The notes below the pieces were generated by a model. It was given only the letters and a program-made list of their open reading frames with translations, was not told where the DNA came from and did no database searches. The position numbers were made by a program, and so were the translations under genes. This document shows, piece by piece, positions 6,697 through 16,443 of a DNA stretch of 64,000 nt (positions are counted from its first letter, which is position 1; the number at the start of each line of letters is the position of its first letter). Source of the DNA: Paramacrobiotus metropolitanus (Eukaryota > Tardigrada > Eutardigrada > Parachela > Macrobiotidae); the NCBI RefSeq assembly GCF_019649055.1, contig NW_026570272.1:1-64000 (forward strand), given 5' to 3'.

Positions 6697-9653
6697 TCTT
6701 TACAGGGTCCGATAGGGCCATGTAAATGCGGCCTCATAAAGTCCGGATCTGGTTTGTTCAGATCGGACGACTGCTTACAGATCCGTCGGACCTGTGCAAG
6801 CCATCCTTTCACCATTGTTTTGTTGCCATCGAATTTTGGCAACTCGGTGCGGACTTGAGCTCTCGCGTTGGCTTTTCCCATCTCTTGGGCCATTTCCTTT
6901 ATTTGCTCTCTGGTTGAGAGAGCTGGACTGGCCGGTGGTGATGGGGCAGGTGTTGGCTGCTGTGGTATCAGCGACACCTGTTGTGGTTGGGCCCACATTG
7001 GTTGGCCCGGTGCGACTTGGATAGTTCCGTTGGACGCCATCCATGCGTATGCTCCATTCGGGAGCTGGATCAGCATGGGCGCATTTTGGCCCTGGCCTGG
7101 TTGGGCTGCTGGTCCTGGTGGCATGGCCGCTGGTGGCGGTATGCCTGATGGTTGGGGCACATTTTGGCCCATGGGCGTGGTTTGGCCCATCTGTGGCTGA
7201 GCTTGGCCCGTTGGGGCTGCCGCCGTGATAGGAGGGCCAAATAGGCTTAGTTGGCCTACTAATGGTGGTTGCACCATTGGTGTACCACTTTGGCCTCCCG
7301 TCTGTCCTTGTGTAGCCGATGGCCCGAACATAAGGCTCGGCTGGCTGGTCCTGGTTGGATCCATGCTGCTAATGTGAGCCTGGCTTGTGGCCGGTTGTGG
7401 ACTGAAGTTGAAGTCCATGTTCGGGAATATTGACGGGTACAAGGACGGGTACGATGGCTTTGATCCGAAATAACTGTGGCTGGGTGTTGCCTGGCTCGGG
7501 TCAAAGCCTAGCCCGCTTGACGTAGACGGATGAGTCTGCGTTGCGGGCGTCACTATTGTCGTTGGACCAATAGTGGCAGTTGTGGTGACCGGGACTGGTG
7601 GTGGCGGCAGTGTTACTGTCGCCGTTGATGTTCCACGGTCCACCGGGCTGGGAGGCGCAGGTATGGTTGGCCCCTTTGGCGGATCTCCAACCAATGGTGC
7701 TTCCACAGCCATGTTGACTTGGTAATTTTGGTGATGATACACTGGCTCGCGGTAGAAGCGTTGGCCTTGCCGCAGAGCCTCGTCGACTTTTTCTTGTCGG
7801 CGTTGTGTATCCGAGTCCGGAAAGGTATGGTAGGACGGTGGTTCAGCGGACAACTCGGAGTTGATGTCTACGAGGTGTGATTTCTCCGCATCTAAGCAGG
7901 CGTTCTCCGTGCTTAGCCTTTCCAGGTCCTCGTTCAGTTCCGTGATGCGTTGGGTGGCCGCCTGGTAGTCTTTGACCAGGCCGGCGTTATTGGCCTCCAA
8001 GGTGATGATCCGGTCGTGTTGGCCCTGGATCACCTGTTTGGCTTGGTTGAAGGCCTGCTCCAGTTGGACAAAGTTTTGGTGTCCAATGGCGCTGTTTTGC
8101 TCAAGTTGGACCCGAATGGTTGATTCGGTCTTGAGCTGGCTCTGGAGGGCAACAATTTGTTGCTGGAGTTGCACGTTCTGTGCCTCCTTCTGTTGAACCG
8201 TTTGGCTCAACAGTCCTCCTTGTTGAATTGTCTTCATGAGATTTTGATGGCTCTCATAAAGGAGGTTATAGCCGTTGCGCAGGCGATTGATTTCGTCCTG
8301 CAGGTTGGCCAAGTCGTCGGTAAGACGCTCGTTTTCGTTCAAGAGGCGGTCCGCCTCTGAATCGGTTTCATCAATGGTGGTCCGGGCCGCAGTCAGGTCA
8401 TCCCTGGCTTTGGCCAGCTCAGTCCTCGTAGAGGTGAGCAAAGCTTCGAGTCCCGCCACAGCCATTTCTAGGCTGTGGATTGTCCTGCCGAGCTGGTCTC
8501 GCTCAGCATTGGGACATGGTGACAACTTGAGCTGGGTTAGCTCAAGTTGGGTCTGGGCCAGTATGGCCGAGACACGTTTAACCTCTGCGTCCGATTGGAC
8601 CGCAAGGTCTTTGTGTTTAGAGACTTCGTCCTGCATCCAACGTTCGGATGCTAGGGCGGCCTCTGCTATGTCCGCCAGCTGTTTGGTCAGGTCCCGTACT
8701 GTGGTCCGAAGTTGGTCGACTTCGTCGATCTCCTCGGGCCGGGTTGCCTGGATCAGCTTTGGCGGGGTGACGCTGGCGCTGTTTATGTCCCAGGTGGGCT
8801 GATTAAGGTCCATCCTGGCTGTGGCCCTGTTTAGTTGTGCCAGGTCCACAATTGGCTCATGGTCCGGTTTGGACGGGCCAGACGCGCCGATGACGTCATT
8901 GGTCGGCGATGGCGTTGTTTGTGCTGAGCCATCGGTTTCAAACATGATGGGCGACTGACTCACGGGCTGTTGGCCCTGGTCATGTGCCTTTGGACCAGCC
9001 TTTTTGGCTTGGCCCTTGGCCTTGCGTCCTCCTTTGGCCACCGTTGGTGCCTCAGGTTGGATCTGGTCCGAACCCGGTAGGGTTGGACATGTTATCAGAT
9101 CCTGGACGTCAAGGTTGGACCGGGCCAAGTTGTTTGGCCCTGGTCCATCATGGCGTGTCTTGTCCTCACTTGTGGCCGCCGTTGGCGCCTCAAGTTGGAC
9201 TTGGCCCGGACCAGGTATGGCCGGTTGGTGCGCCAAGTCCCGAGGGACACTGTTGGCCTGGGCCGTCCTATCGGCGCCAGGTTGGCCGTCCTGAGGCTGG
9301 TTGGCCTCGGACAGTTCATCGGATGCCTCCAGGAATGTGTCGTCCCGGGTGGCGTCCAGACTCTCGTCACTGGTTTCCAGGTCAGCCGGCAGGATTTGTT
9401 TGTCCCGCCTGGCTTTGGCCTCGACCGAACTCGTTGAGCCGGCCGAGTTTGGCTCGTCTGGGTCAGAGCTGTTTGGCTTGGCGTTACGGAACCGGTAAGG
9501 TCCCGTTGGCTCTCGTGTAGCGTAGCTCTTGCCCAGTTGTTTCTTATATTCATTAGGTTGGCGCCCGTCCATAGGACTGAGCAATCTCCGTTGGAGTTGC
9601 TCATGGCTGGTGTATGGCATCACCTTGGCCAAGGCGCTTTCAGTTTGGCCCAT
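6552..9653 (-). CDS. Gag-like protein, N-terminal part (retrotransposon)
   Basis: A 1,033-residue open frame. The N-terminus is MGQTES, which fits an N-myristoylation signal (Gly2, Ser6) as in many retroviral Gags, so membrane targeting is possible. Residues about 130-310 are low-complexity, rich in Pro, Gln and Ala. About 320-640 is a long coiled coil with regular Leu, Glu and Gln. About 650-900 is Pro/Gln/Met-rich. The last 110 residues hold the start of a retrotransposon gag (capsid) domain. The frame ends 24 codons after a point where capsid homology continues in the -1 frame. Total Gag would exceed 1,400 residues, very large for this group. Start chosen at the first Met, which also gives the myristoylation context. 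Confidence 0.8.
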   Translation of the reverse strand: MGQTESALAKVMPYTSHEQLQRRLLSPMDGRQPNEYKKQLGKSYATREPTGPYRFRNAKPNSSDPDEPNSAGSTSSVEAKARRDKQILPADLETSDESLDATRDDTFLEASDELSEANQPQDGQPGADRTAQANSVPRDLAHQPAIPGPGQVQLEAPTAATSEDKTRHDGPGPNNLARSNLDVQDLITCPTLPGSDQIQPEAPTVAKGGRKAKGQAKKAGPKAHDQGQQPVSQSPIMFETDGSAQTTPSPTNDVIGASGPSKPDHEPIVDLAQLNRATARMDLNQPTWDINSASVTPPKLIQATRPEEIDEVDQLRTTVRDLTKQLADIAEAALASERWMQDEVSKHKDLAVQSDAEVKRVSAILAQTQLELTQLKLSPCPNAERDQLGRTIHSLEMAVAGLEALLTSTRTELAKARDDLTAARTTIDETDSEADRLLNENERLTDDLANLQDEINRLRNGYNLLYESHQNLMKTIQQGGLLSQTVQQKEAQNVQLQQQIVALQSQLKTESTIRVQLEQNSAIGHQNFVQLEQAFNQAKQVIQGQHDRIITLEANNAGLVKDYQAATQRITELNEDLERLSTENACLDAEKSHLVDINSELSAEPPSYHTFPDSDTQRRQEKVDEALRQGQRFYREPVYHHQNYQVNMAVEAPLVGDPPKGPTIPAPPSPVDRGTSTATVTLPPPPVPVTTTATIGPTTIVTPATQTHPSTSSGLGFDPSQATPSHSYFGSKPSYPSLYPSIFPNMDFNFSPQPATSQAHISSMDPTRTSQPSLMFGPSATQGQTGGQSGTPMVQPPLVGQLSLFGPPITAAAPTGQAQPQMGQTTPMGQNVPQPSGIPPPAAMPPGPAAQPGQGQNAPMLIQLPNGAYAWMASNGTIQVAPGQPMWAQPQQVSLIPQQPTPAPSPPASPALSTREQIKEMAQEMGKANARAQVRTELPKFDGNKTMVKGWLAQVRRICKQSSDLNKPDPDFMRPHLHGPIGPCKEWYTGQANREDEDGWPVEEWLQNLPLDMAMIISRPLPWEKLPTGITST
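6627..6633 (-). promoter_or_regulatory. Candidate -1 ribosomal slippery heptamer in gag
   Basis: On the minus strand the bases read A AAT TTG in the zero frame, which fits the X XXY YYZ rule for -1 slippage. It lies exactly where capsid homology passes from the zero to the -1 frame. A one-base loss from a run of A would give the same picture, so this is a candidate only. Confidence 0.35.
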
Positions 9654-10600
9654 GGTATTGGGACTTAGGAGATTTCTTTGGTCTTGGTCCGGACCGGAAC
9701 GGGTTGGATCGCTGTCGGTGCTGGTCAGGTACGCTAGAGCTCAGGTTTAGCGTTAGCTTCCTATGGCCCTATGTTACGTTACTGACCAGTGTGACGTCAG
9801 TTACAAAATGGTCTTGCAAAAAGCTCTACGTCACAAGTAGCGTGCCGTGAGCAAAAAATGCAAAAAAGTATGATTCACTACGGCTGTTATAACACGGGGA
9901 AGTTTCCCACGCGTTCTGATTGGCCGAAATTTTATAGAAAATCACCACGCTGACGTCACGCGACTTTTCGCAAAATTTTCCGGCTGGACAAAATGGCGGT
10001 TGTTTTTCGCCGATAATTCGTCAAAAATTAGGAAAAAATTTCTCGAGAGTAACACTACACGATTCTAGTGCAGAATTTCACGAGGAATCCGAAAATGCTA
10101 GTTTTACGCAAATCGGATGAAAGGATCAAAAGTTATGGATTTTTAAAGTAAAGTTCTACGCGGGAACCCCGAAATTTTCGAAAGTTCTACGAAAAACCTA
10201 AGCGTCACAGTCTGGTCTTACCGAGGTTTTCTCGTCCAAACTGCTGCTCCGTCGTTCCACTTCACCCTCTTCTACCGTGAGGGCCGCAGCGCACCCGATA
10301 GGGCGTAATGGAGTAACAGGACCGTACCGAGCGCAGTTTTTGCGCCGGGAGCCAAAGCTGCGGGAGACCTACTTTTAGGCGCTGACCCGTATCAACGCAA
10401 CCCGGTAGGGCGCTTAGTTGGACAACTGGGACGTACCGAACGCAGTTTTTGCGCCGGGAGCCAAAGCTGCGGGGACCTACTTTTAGGCGCCGACCCGTAT
10501 GTAATCCGTCGCGCAGCAGGTTTCCAATGAAACCTGTATGATGCAGAAGATGTGGTCGCGGGATGGCTGGCCTACTTATAGGCGATCAGCGTAGTTCGAC
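9654..10600 (-). other. Leader and probable 5' LTR region of the Gypsy element
   Basis: This lies directly upstream of gag on the minus strand, where leader, primer-binding site and 5' LTR are expected. No ORF of interest is present. The right part contains a tandem duplication of about 104 bp. LTR termini and primer-binding site were searched for and not convincingly found; the second LTR is outside the window, so the border cannot be proved. Confidence 0.4.
10290..10500. repeat. Tandem duplication, about 104-bp unit, two copies
   Basis: Units 10,290-10,391 and 10,396-10,500 both contain an acgtaccga-like segment, then GCAGTTTTTGCGCCGGGAG, CCAAAGCTGCGG, and end ACCCGTAT. They differ by a few substitutions and one short indel. 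Position upstream of gag suggests repeats in an LTR promoter region. Confidence 0.85.
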
Positions 10601-11714
10601 CGATGCCTTCACTGGGGATCAGAGGCCTCGTCGGAAAGAAAACCGAACGAGTCTGCTACCATGTCAGATATGACACAGAGGCAGATGGAAAATGGGGCAA
10701 ATATCGCCTTTATTGGTACAATAAAGCAACAACAACAACACAAAAACCAACAGAAAACCCAATGCGGGAAAAGCTGGAAAAAAAGTGCCTGCAGTGCGCT
10801 GGTGAGGAATCGTGATTATGATTCCGCGTGCTGCGGGTATGCAACAGCTGATGCGGCAAAGCATGGAATCGCCCGTAGGCGCAGGGCTCCACCCCCAAGA
10901 GTGCAGGGAAATGCGCTGATTGGTCAGCGTAGACAAAGTATACGCTGAGTAAGCAGCGTAATAGCGCGGCACAAATGGAGTAGCCATGTGCGGGCGGGCG
11001 ACAGAGCAAAGCCACGAGAGGTGTCTACCGCCTCGAGTGAGCGGTCTCTGACAGGTTTGATCGTAAATTCGTAATTAGATCTTGATATTGTTATCGCGCT
11101 ATTGAAACAAAGTGCACAAAAAAAATCCCAATGCGTCCAGATGTACGAAACAGTTAAACACACACCACAGTCCACTTGCTGCTTCTGTAACTGGCACTGA
11201 TGAATGATGCAAATGTTGTTTTTGTTTAACATTAGCCGAAAATATTGTATATTGCCGGATATTGTTATCGTACTTTTTTAGCAATTGAAGCAGCACGGCC
11301 CACAGTAAAACGTAACTGTACGTATCATTATAATTAAATTCTGCATTGCCACGGCACGCTGTACAAGTTTGGTGATTCCTCTTTTGTTTTCGCGTTGGCT
11401 TGTGTTCGGTCCACATAGAAAATGGTTTATTTAGTGACTTTATTTGAAAACCGAATCACATGTGCATCAGTAAAAGAAACCTATTAAACTCAAGCGAAAA
11501 GGAACACTTTTTAACAGCCAGACTACATTATGCTTTTTTGTCAGTTAAAAAAAATATAAAATTTATTCTGTTAGGAACTGGTTGGAAAACGAAAAATAAA
11601 CACAATGTATGATTCACGTATTAGTAGCAACTTGCCATTAAGTAGTGATGCCGATTTACAGTCTTCTACAACTAAAGCGGAGCCTTTCGTACATTCAGTG
11701 AACCATCAAGAAAT

Positions 11715-14055
11715 TCACGCAACGCAATACGGATTCACCAGCTGGTGTCGCTTTCGTTTCACTCGACTCTTCCCGCACACATCCTTCATCTGTTTCTCCA
11801 TTTCTTTGCTACCCGCCTGGACGGTAAAGGTGTGCTGCACGACAGCAGCCTCCCTACTCTCGTCGACAATGCGACACCGCTTCCAGATCATTCTCTTGTA
11901 GACCGCACAGTCCCCGGCCAGACCGGTCAGTTCCTTAAACACATCACAGTCTTGGATCTCTCCATTGCACAACACGCAGTTGTACAGCACCAGCGTCCGC
12001 AGACGGTGGCCGTTCAGCAGGCGCCGCACCAACCCCGAAGAGTGCCTAGCTTCCGCTAAACCCATGCCGGCGAAAATCAGTGTCTTGGTGCGGCGAGTCA
12101 GGCATTTCAGCAGACAGACCGCCATCCAGTACCTGGTAGTAAATTACGTAGTTTATTTGTTACTATGATTTTAGAAAATCGCAGTTCAACTTATTACGGC
12201 AGAAAACGTTTTTAAGGGCAGTGACCCGGTTCACGTAACCAAATTCGTGTACATGCACAAAAACTTTCACTTTCGCTCACTCCTGCCAGCACCATCTGTG
12301 CATTTAGTTTAGTTTAATTGCTTTTAGAACAATATGCAGCCGATGGTTTGTACACACTGGCGTGAACACCTTTAGTGGCCACAACATCCGGTATTCCGGT
12401 TCGGGAGTTATGGCTGCATGTAAACTCATAAAAGTTCTAATGTAATCCTTGAATTTTGCACGGAAATATGACGATCGCTTTTTACACTGAATCGCACCAC
12501 GTTTTCCAGATTTTGAATTTAAAGTTTTCTTACTCATTCTAAAATGTGAAAATAAATGCAAGAACCGTGGTTCGGTGTAAAAACGATCTTCACGCAAACA
12601 TGTCAAGATTACATGCATAATTAGCCGGAGATCGGTCCATGGTGAGGCGTTTTGGTACATCTAAATGCACACAAACGTTTTGAAGTTTTCTTGCCGCCTC
12701 ATCTCCCGGAACCGGATCTTACGCACACAAGCTGTTTTCACGCCAACTAATAAGTACTAACCATTTGGCAACATACATATGATATTTCATAAACAAAATG
12801 AAAGAGTGATTGGGGGCATGTACCGGGTCCCCTCCCTTAATGTGGTTCGATTTTCGTTTTTCCGGTACAAAACAATCAGAAATGAATTGGGAACAAAATT
12901 CTGCCATCAGGCTGTCGCTATCGTTACAGCTCTTTTTGTAAACTGCTCCAACGGCCAAAACAATACAGCTTTCACTGTTTCGCACACCAAAACCTCACCT
13001 GTCATAGCCGAACGGCTGATCCGCTGAATCTACACACCACCCAATCACGCATGGATCGTAGACGTTCGCGTCCGTGGTGAGAAGAGTGTTCCACAACTGA
13101 CAAACACGCCGACAGCGGATCCCCCCGATGGAGCCCAGCGCCTGGAAGACCTCTACCAATAGTTCCGCTGGTAACGGAAAACGGATGCGCCGATGCCCGG
13201 CACCCTTGCGCTTTTTACTGGCGTCACGCAGGGCCATTTCACAGAGCGCGTATTCTGCTGTCTCCGATGGGAAATCGTCGTCCTCCTGCTGCTTGGCCCA
13301 AGCGTAGACCTCTTCCTGCAAGAAAAATGATGCTCACTAACCGCAAAGTTCAATAAATGAACTACCTCAATGGTTGTTGTTTAACGTTTAAATTTGAATA
13401 ATTTTAAGTAGTATCACGCGAATGCACTTTTTCTTGTATAAATGCCAGTTTGACGTACCACTTGTTCAGCTGTCAGGGGAGTGGCGTCCTGACACTGCAT
13501 ATACACCAGAGTCTGACTGAGCACCGACGTGCACAGCACGCGGCATCGGCGGCTTAATTTACACTTGAAGAGCTCCTTCAGCACCCGCGACTGGTCCGTC
13601 CAGTAGGTCGCGGGCAGCGGACAACTGCGCAGAACAAAGTGCTTCTCCTGTAGGCGCCATTCCCGCAAGTCCTTTTCCGACGGCACCGGACGCACTTGAT
13701 CGTCGGAGAGGAGCTCGCGGACGGTGCCGTAGGGCAGCTGCACCTCCACAAACGTGGAACGGTCCGAATAGCGGTGATTGGGGTCCACGGCTGTCCCGGG
13801 GTACCACACCCAGGCCCGGTCGGTGGAGCGGCGCAGCAGGACCTGGACGCGGTGTGGCCAGGCATTGAGGTAGCGGCTGTCGAAGATGCGTCCGTACGGG
13901 ATGAATTGCGCGCGCTGTCCCGCACAGCGGAAGTCGATGATCAGGCCCCCGTCCACGACGCTCATGGCCTCGCCGTGCTGCAGCTGGCCGTCGACCAGGA
14001 CGTCCACCGAGTTCCACGCGAAGACCGTGTGAACCCGGTCTTCGTACACCAGCAT
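11715..14055 (-). CDS. F-box family gene D (Agenet-like N-domain plus F-box), 3 exons
   Basis: Model on the minus strand: exon 1 14,055-13,459, exon 2 13,315-12,999, exon 3 12,132-11,715; phases 0 and 2 match and give about 443 residues. Residues 1-199 are the family N-domain (starts MLVYEDRVHTVFAWN, ends near TPLTAEQV). Exon 2 has a basic patch SKKRKG and the F-box FPLPAELLVEVFQ...CRRVCQLWNTLL; F-boxes bind Skp1 in SCF ubiquitin ligases, so a substrate-receptor role is inferred. Exon 3 continues YWMAVCLLKCL. Unlike genes A-C, exon 2 is split inside the F-box unit by an 866-nt intron carrying a TTAA-flanked repeat, and the conserved last exon was not found. The C-terminus is divergent (KSRVKRKRH), so the gene may be truncated. 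Confidence 0.72.
12216..12836. mobile_element. TTAA-flanked foldback MITE, copy 1 (621 bp)
   Basis: TTAA is present directly at both ends (12,212-12,215 and 12,837-12,840), as left by piggyBac-type transposition. The termini are imperfect inverted repeats (GGGCAGTGACCCGG at left; CCGGGTCCCCTCCC at right), and the two halves are related in inverted orientation. It lies in the second intron of F-box gene D. No transposase. Confidence 0.7.
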
Positions 14056-15030
14056 CGTGCGGTTCGTGCAGATACTCGTTCCAAATCCGCAAAGGACAAT
14101 AAATTATTATCGTCGGTCGACTACAAGAAAGTCAGTAGCAAGACGTTGCTCGCCAATCTATCCAAAACCTTAATTCTATCAAACGCTGCGTGTCTGTTCT
14201 AATGATAGTAAGCAAGGTTGGCAAGCAATTTGTTTTGCTGAATTGAATAAAAACGAAGTCTGAAAAAGTGCTGTAACAATTTTTATCTTTTGTGATGGTC
14301 GTCCGCTGCCATGCGCATGCGCGCGTCAGCGCATATATATATTCTACACGTAGCCGTCCCACCGGGCGGCAGATTTGAATGCTGTGCAGTGTGCACTATC
14401 GCCACAAGTTTGATATGCTCCTAAATTACTAGTAATCGGCCTGTTAAGTACATTGGTTTAGCTTATGGCAGCAACATCGCCAATAAAAAATCGAATTTTC
14501 GAGTTGTTTCGTCGATGATACGTCGCGCACCCATAAGGTTCCACGTTATTTATAGCAGATATGAGCTCACGCGTCCACGTGCTGACCACATCCGTGCAGT
14601 TGGTACTGGCTGCTTCCGTTAAACGGCATCGATAAATTTGGTTCCGACATTGTACGCAGAGCCACCTGTGACTCGTCGCAAAACATTACCCAAACACAAC
14701 GTTATTATTCATACTCGTTGCTGCGTATTTGATAAGTCGTATTTGATTAGATAAAAAAGCCATTCCTCAACACACGGCTACGATACCGCAAAGTGACCGT
14801 AACTCAAGGATTTTTGGAAAATCTAACCCGGTAGATTGGTATCTGTGGTCACCCGATGGTGTGGACCCGGTATAATTCGATTATTGCGGCGCGCCTGAAT
14901 ATCTGTTTCATATCATGTGGTTTAACCTGTAATACAATTAATGAAAAGCTTCGTACTGAATTTGTTTGTTTTATCTTCAGCCATAATCAAATCAGGAAGC
15001 CCGCCACCGAGCGTGGAAAAACGTCCTTCC
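14056..15030. other. Upstream flank of gene D, no gene seen
   Basis: This holds the 5' flank of gene D. Short ORFs here lack splice support or recognisable motifs. A TA-rich run (gcatatatatattc) near 14,332 is the only low-complexity feature noticed. Confidence 0.4.
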
Positions 15031-15319
15031 ATATTAGTCCATTACATCAAGACACCTTCCCACTTGTTACCGATTCAGTTGTAAAGATCGAAGTCCATCG
15101 AAAGCAAGTGACGCATAGAAAAACAGCCATTAGCGTGATAACAGATGAACTGGCATGAAGACAGCAATGAACGCTACATCAAAACACCGCCATATGTTTT
15201 GGCGCCAAGAGAAGTGCAGTGCACTTGTATCTCTTGCTTGCATATTTTTCAGAGGAAATCCAGTGTGCATCTGCACAGTTTGGACTTTTTGCGATAACCG
15301 TATCTGTAATATTATTAAT

Positions 15320-15625
15320 ATGGCCCCGCGCAAAAGTAAAAGAAAATTAGCAGTAGAACTTGTTGAAAAGCTAATTTTATTAAATTCCTCGCGAACAAAT
15401 TCATCACTGCGATTTTTATTGGATGAACAAGAATTACTGCTGCATTTGTCATCACGTAAACAGGAAGAACATGAGTCCCTTCTTTTAATGATTCGAGGTT
15501 ACCTGCACGTTACTCGTTATTTAAATCACCGTTTAACGGTGCCGAAAAGTACTAATTTTCTTCGATTTATTTTGCCCCGCCTGGACGATGACAGATTCCG
15601 ACAAGAATGCCTGATGGCATTATAG
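15320..15625 (+). CDS. Transposase N-terminal fragment (tentatively PIF/Harbinger-like)
   Basis: A 101-residue ORF inside the inverted-repeat element. The Met starting MAPRKSKRK is preferred over the upstream one because the preceding 55 residues look non-coding. The N-terminus is basic. The C-terminal third reads VPKSTNFLRFILPRLDDDRFRQE, which resembles the region before the catalytic domain of PIF/Harbinger transposases; this is from memory of the family pattern. No DDE catalytic core follows before the stop, so the product would be inactive as a transposase. Confidence 0.45.
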   Translation: MAPRKSKRKLAVELVEKLILLNSSRTNSSLRFLLDEQELLLHLSSRKQEEHESLLLMIRGYLHVTRYLNHRLTVPKSTNFLRFILPRLDDDRFRQECLMAL

Positions 15626-15838
15626 CTCGCACCGACCGGTGGATTAATTTTTTTGGCCATCAACAGTATTACAGTATATGACAAAATCAAATTTTGTAAA
15701 AACGAGGGTCAGTTAATTTCTTTGTCAATAGTATTCCACAGTTTATTAAACTGGTCTATTCTGAAAACCAACACACCATGAAGTTAATCTGCTTGCGCTC
15801 ATTCATGTAAAACGTGCACACACTGATGAGAGAGTGCA

Positions 15839-15884
15839 ATGCCGAAATGAAAAGCAGCTCGGGACCTGCTTTTCATTTCGGCAT
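15839..15884. repeat. Perfect 19-bp hairpin
   Basis: Arms 15,839-15,857 (ATGCCGAAATGAAAAGCAG) and 15,866-15,884 are exact inverted copies around an 8-base loop CTCGGGAC. It lies inside the DNA transposon, near its right end. Confidence 0.9.
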
Positions 15885-16443
15885 AACGTTTTGGAAGTTG
15901 TGTGTGTGTCATACTTCATATCGCCAATCCCAGCTGCTGCGCTTATCTCAATGGACTTTGATCTTTATAGCCAATTCGGTAACAAGTGGGAAGGTGTCTT
16001 GATGTAATGGACTATTGTAAATGACAGAAGCGCTTGAGTCAAATAAAACGACCAAGCGGTAAATTTACGGTATGATGTTGAGACAAGCGACCAGAATATA
16101 AGCGACCAGAATATAATTTCGTATACAACTAGGGGAAAGCTTGCACCCCAGTTGTCCGTTTCTGGACAATTTTAACGTCTGCCACGCGTTGTAAAGAGCC
16201 GTTCAGCTCATCCAGTGACGGATAGCGCCACAGATTCCAATACAGTCCGCTCTGCATTTTCGGATACGTCAGGGCAAAACTGAACTTGGTTACGTCTCGT
16301 CTGTCAACAATAAAGCATACGTCAGAAGAGAAATAAATTTTTTTAAATTCTTATAGAAATAACTGGTCAGTTTCTGCCCACACGGAAACATTTTGCTTAG
16401 AAAAATCGGAAACCGTCTGGTTATATAATATTTTTTTTAGAAT

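Larger units (their letters stand above)
1..9653 (-). mobile_element. Ty3/Gypsy-type LTR retrotransposon, internal region (truncated by window edge)
   Basis: Reading along the minus strand the order is gag, zinc knuckle, aspartic protease, linker, RT, RNase H, integrase, which is the Ty3/Gypsy order. The window edge cuts the element inside the integrase core, so the 3' LTR is not seen. The reading frames are long and free of internal stops but are broken by single-base frame changes in gag, before RT, and at least three times in integrase. This pattern fits a young copy with a few indels, or indel errors in a long-read assembly, better than an ancient relic. The gag and protease segments are much longer than is usual for the group. 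LTR borders and primer-binding site could not be fixed by eye. Confidence 0.93.
15034..16016. mobile_element. DNA transposon with about 62-bp terminal inverted repeats
   Basis: The left terminus (15,035-15,097) and the right terminus (15,951-16,014) are inverted copies. Both start TAGTCCATTACATCAAG, then share ACACCTTCCCACTTGTTACCGA and more with a few mismatches. The element is about 980 bp. A TA or a similar short duplication flanks it; the exact target-site length is unclear. It encloses one ORF with transposase-like sequence and a perfect internal hairpin. It is too short for a full transposase, so it is probably a deletion derivative. Confidence 0.82.

Noticed and set aside
9654-9850. 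Primer-binding site and LTR end near GACCAGTGTGACG
   Set aside because: A CCA-TG-like junction exists, but no convincing match to a tRNA 3' end could be established and the second LTR is not in the window.
13559-14202. Overlapping long ORFs on both strands of F-box exon 1 regions (also at 50.1-50.8, 53.3-54.1 and 57.1-57.8 kb)
   Set aside because: They are GC-rich shadow frames; only the minus frame is conserved between paralogs and joined by splice sites.
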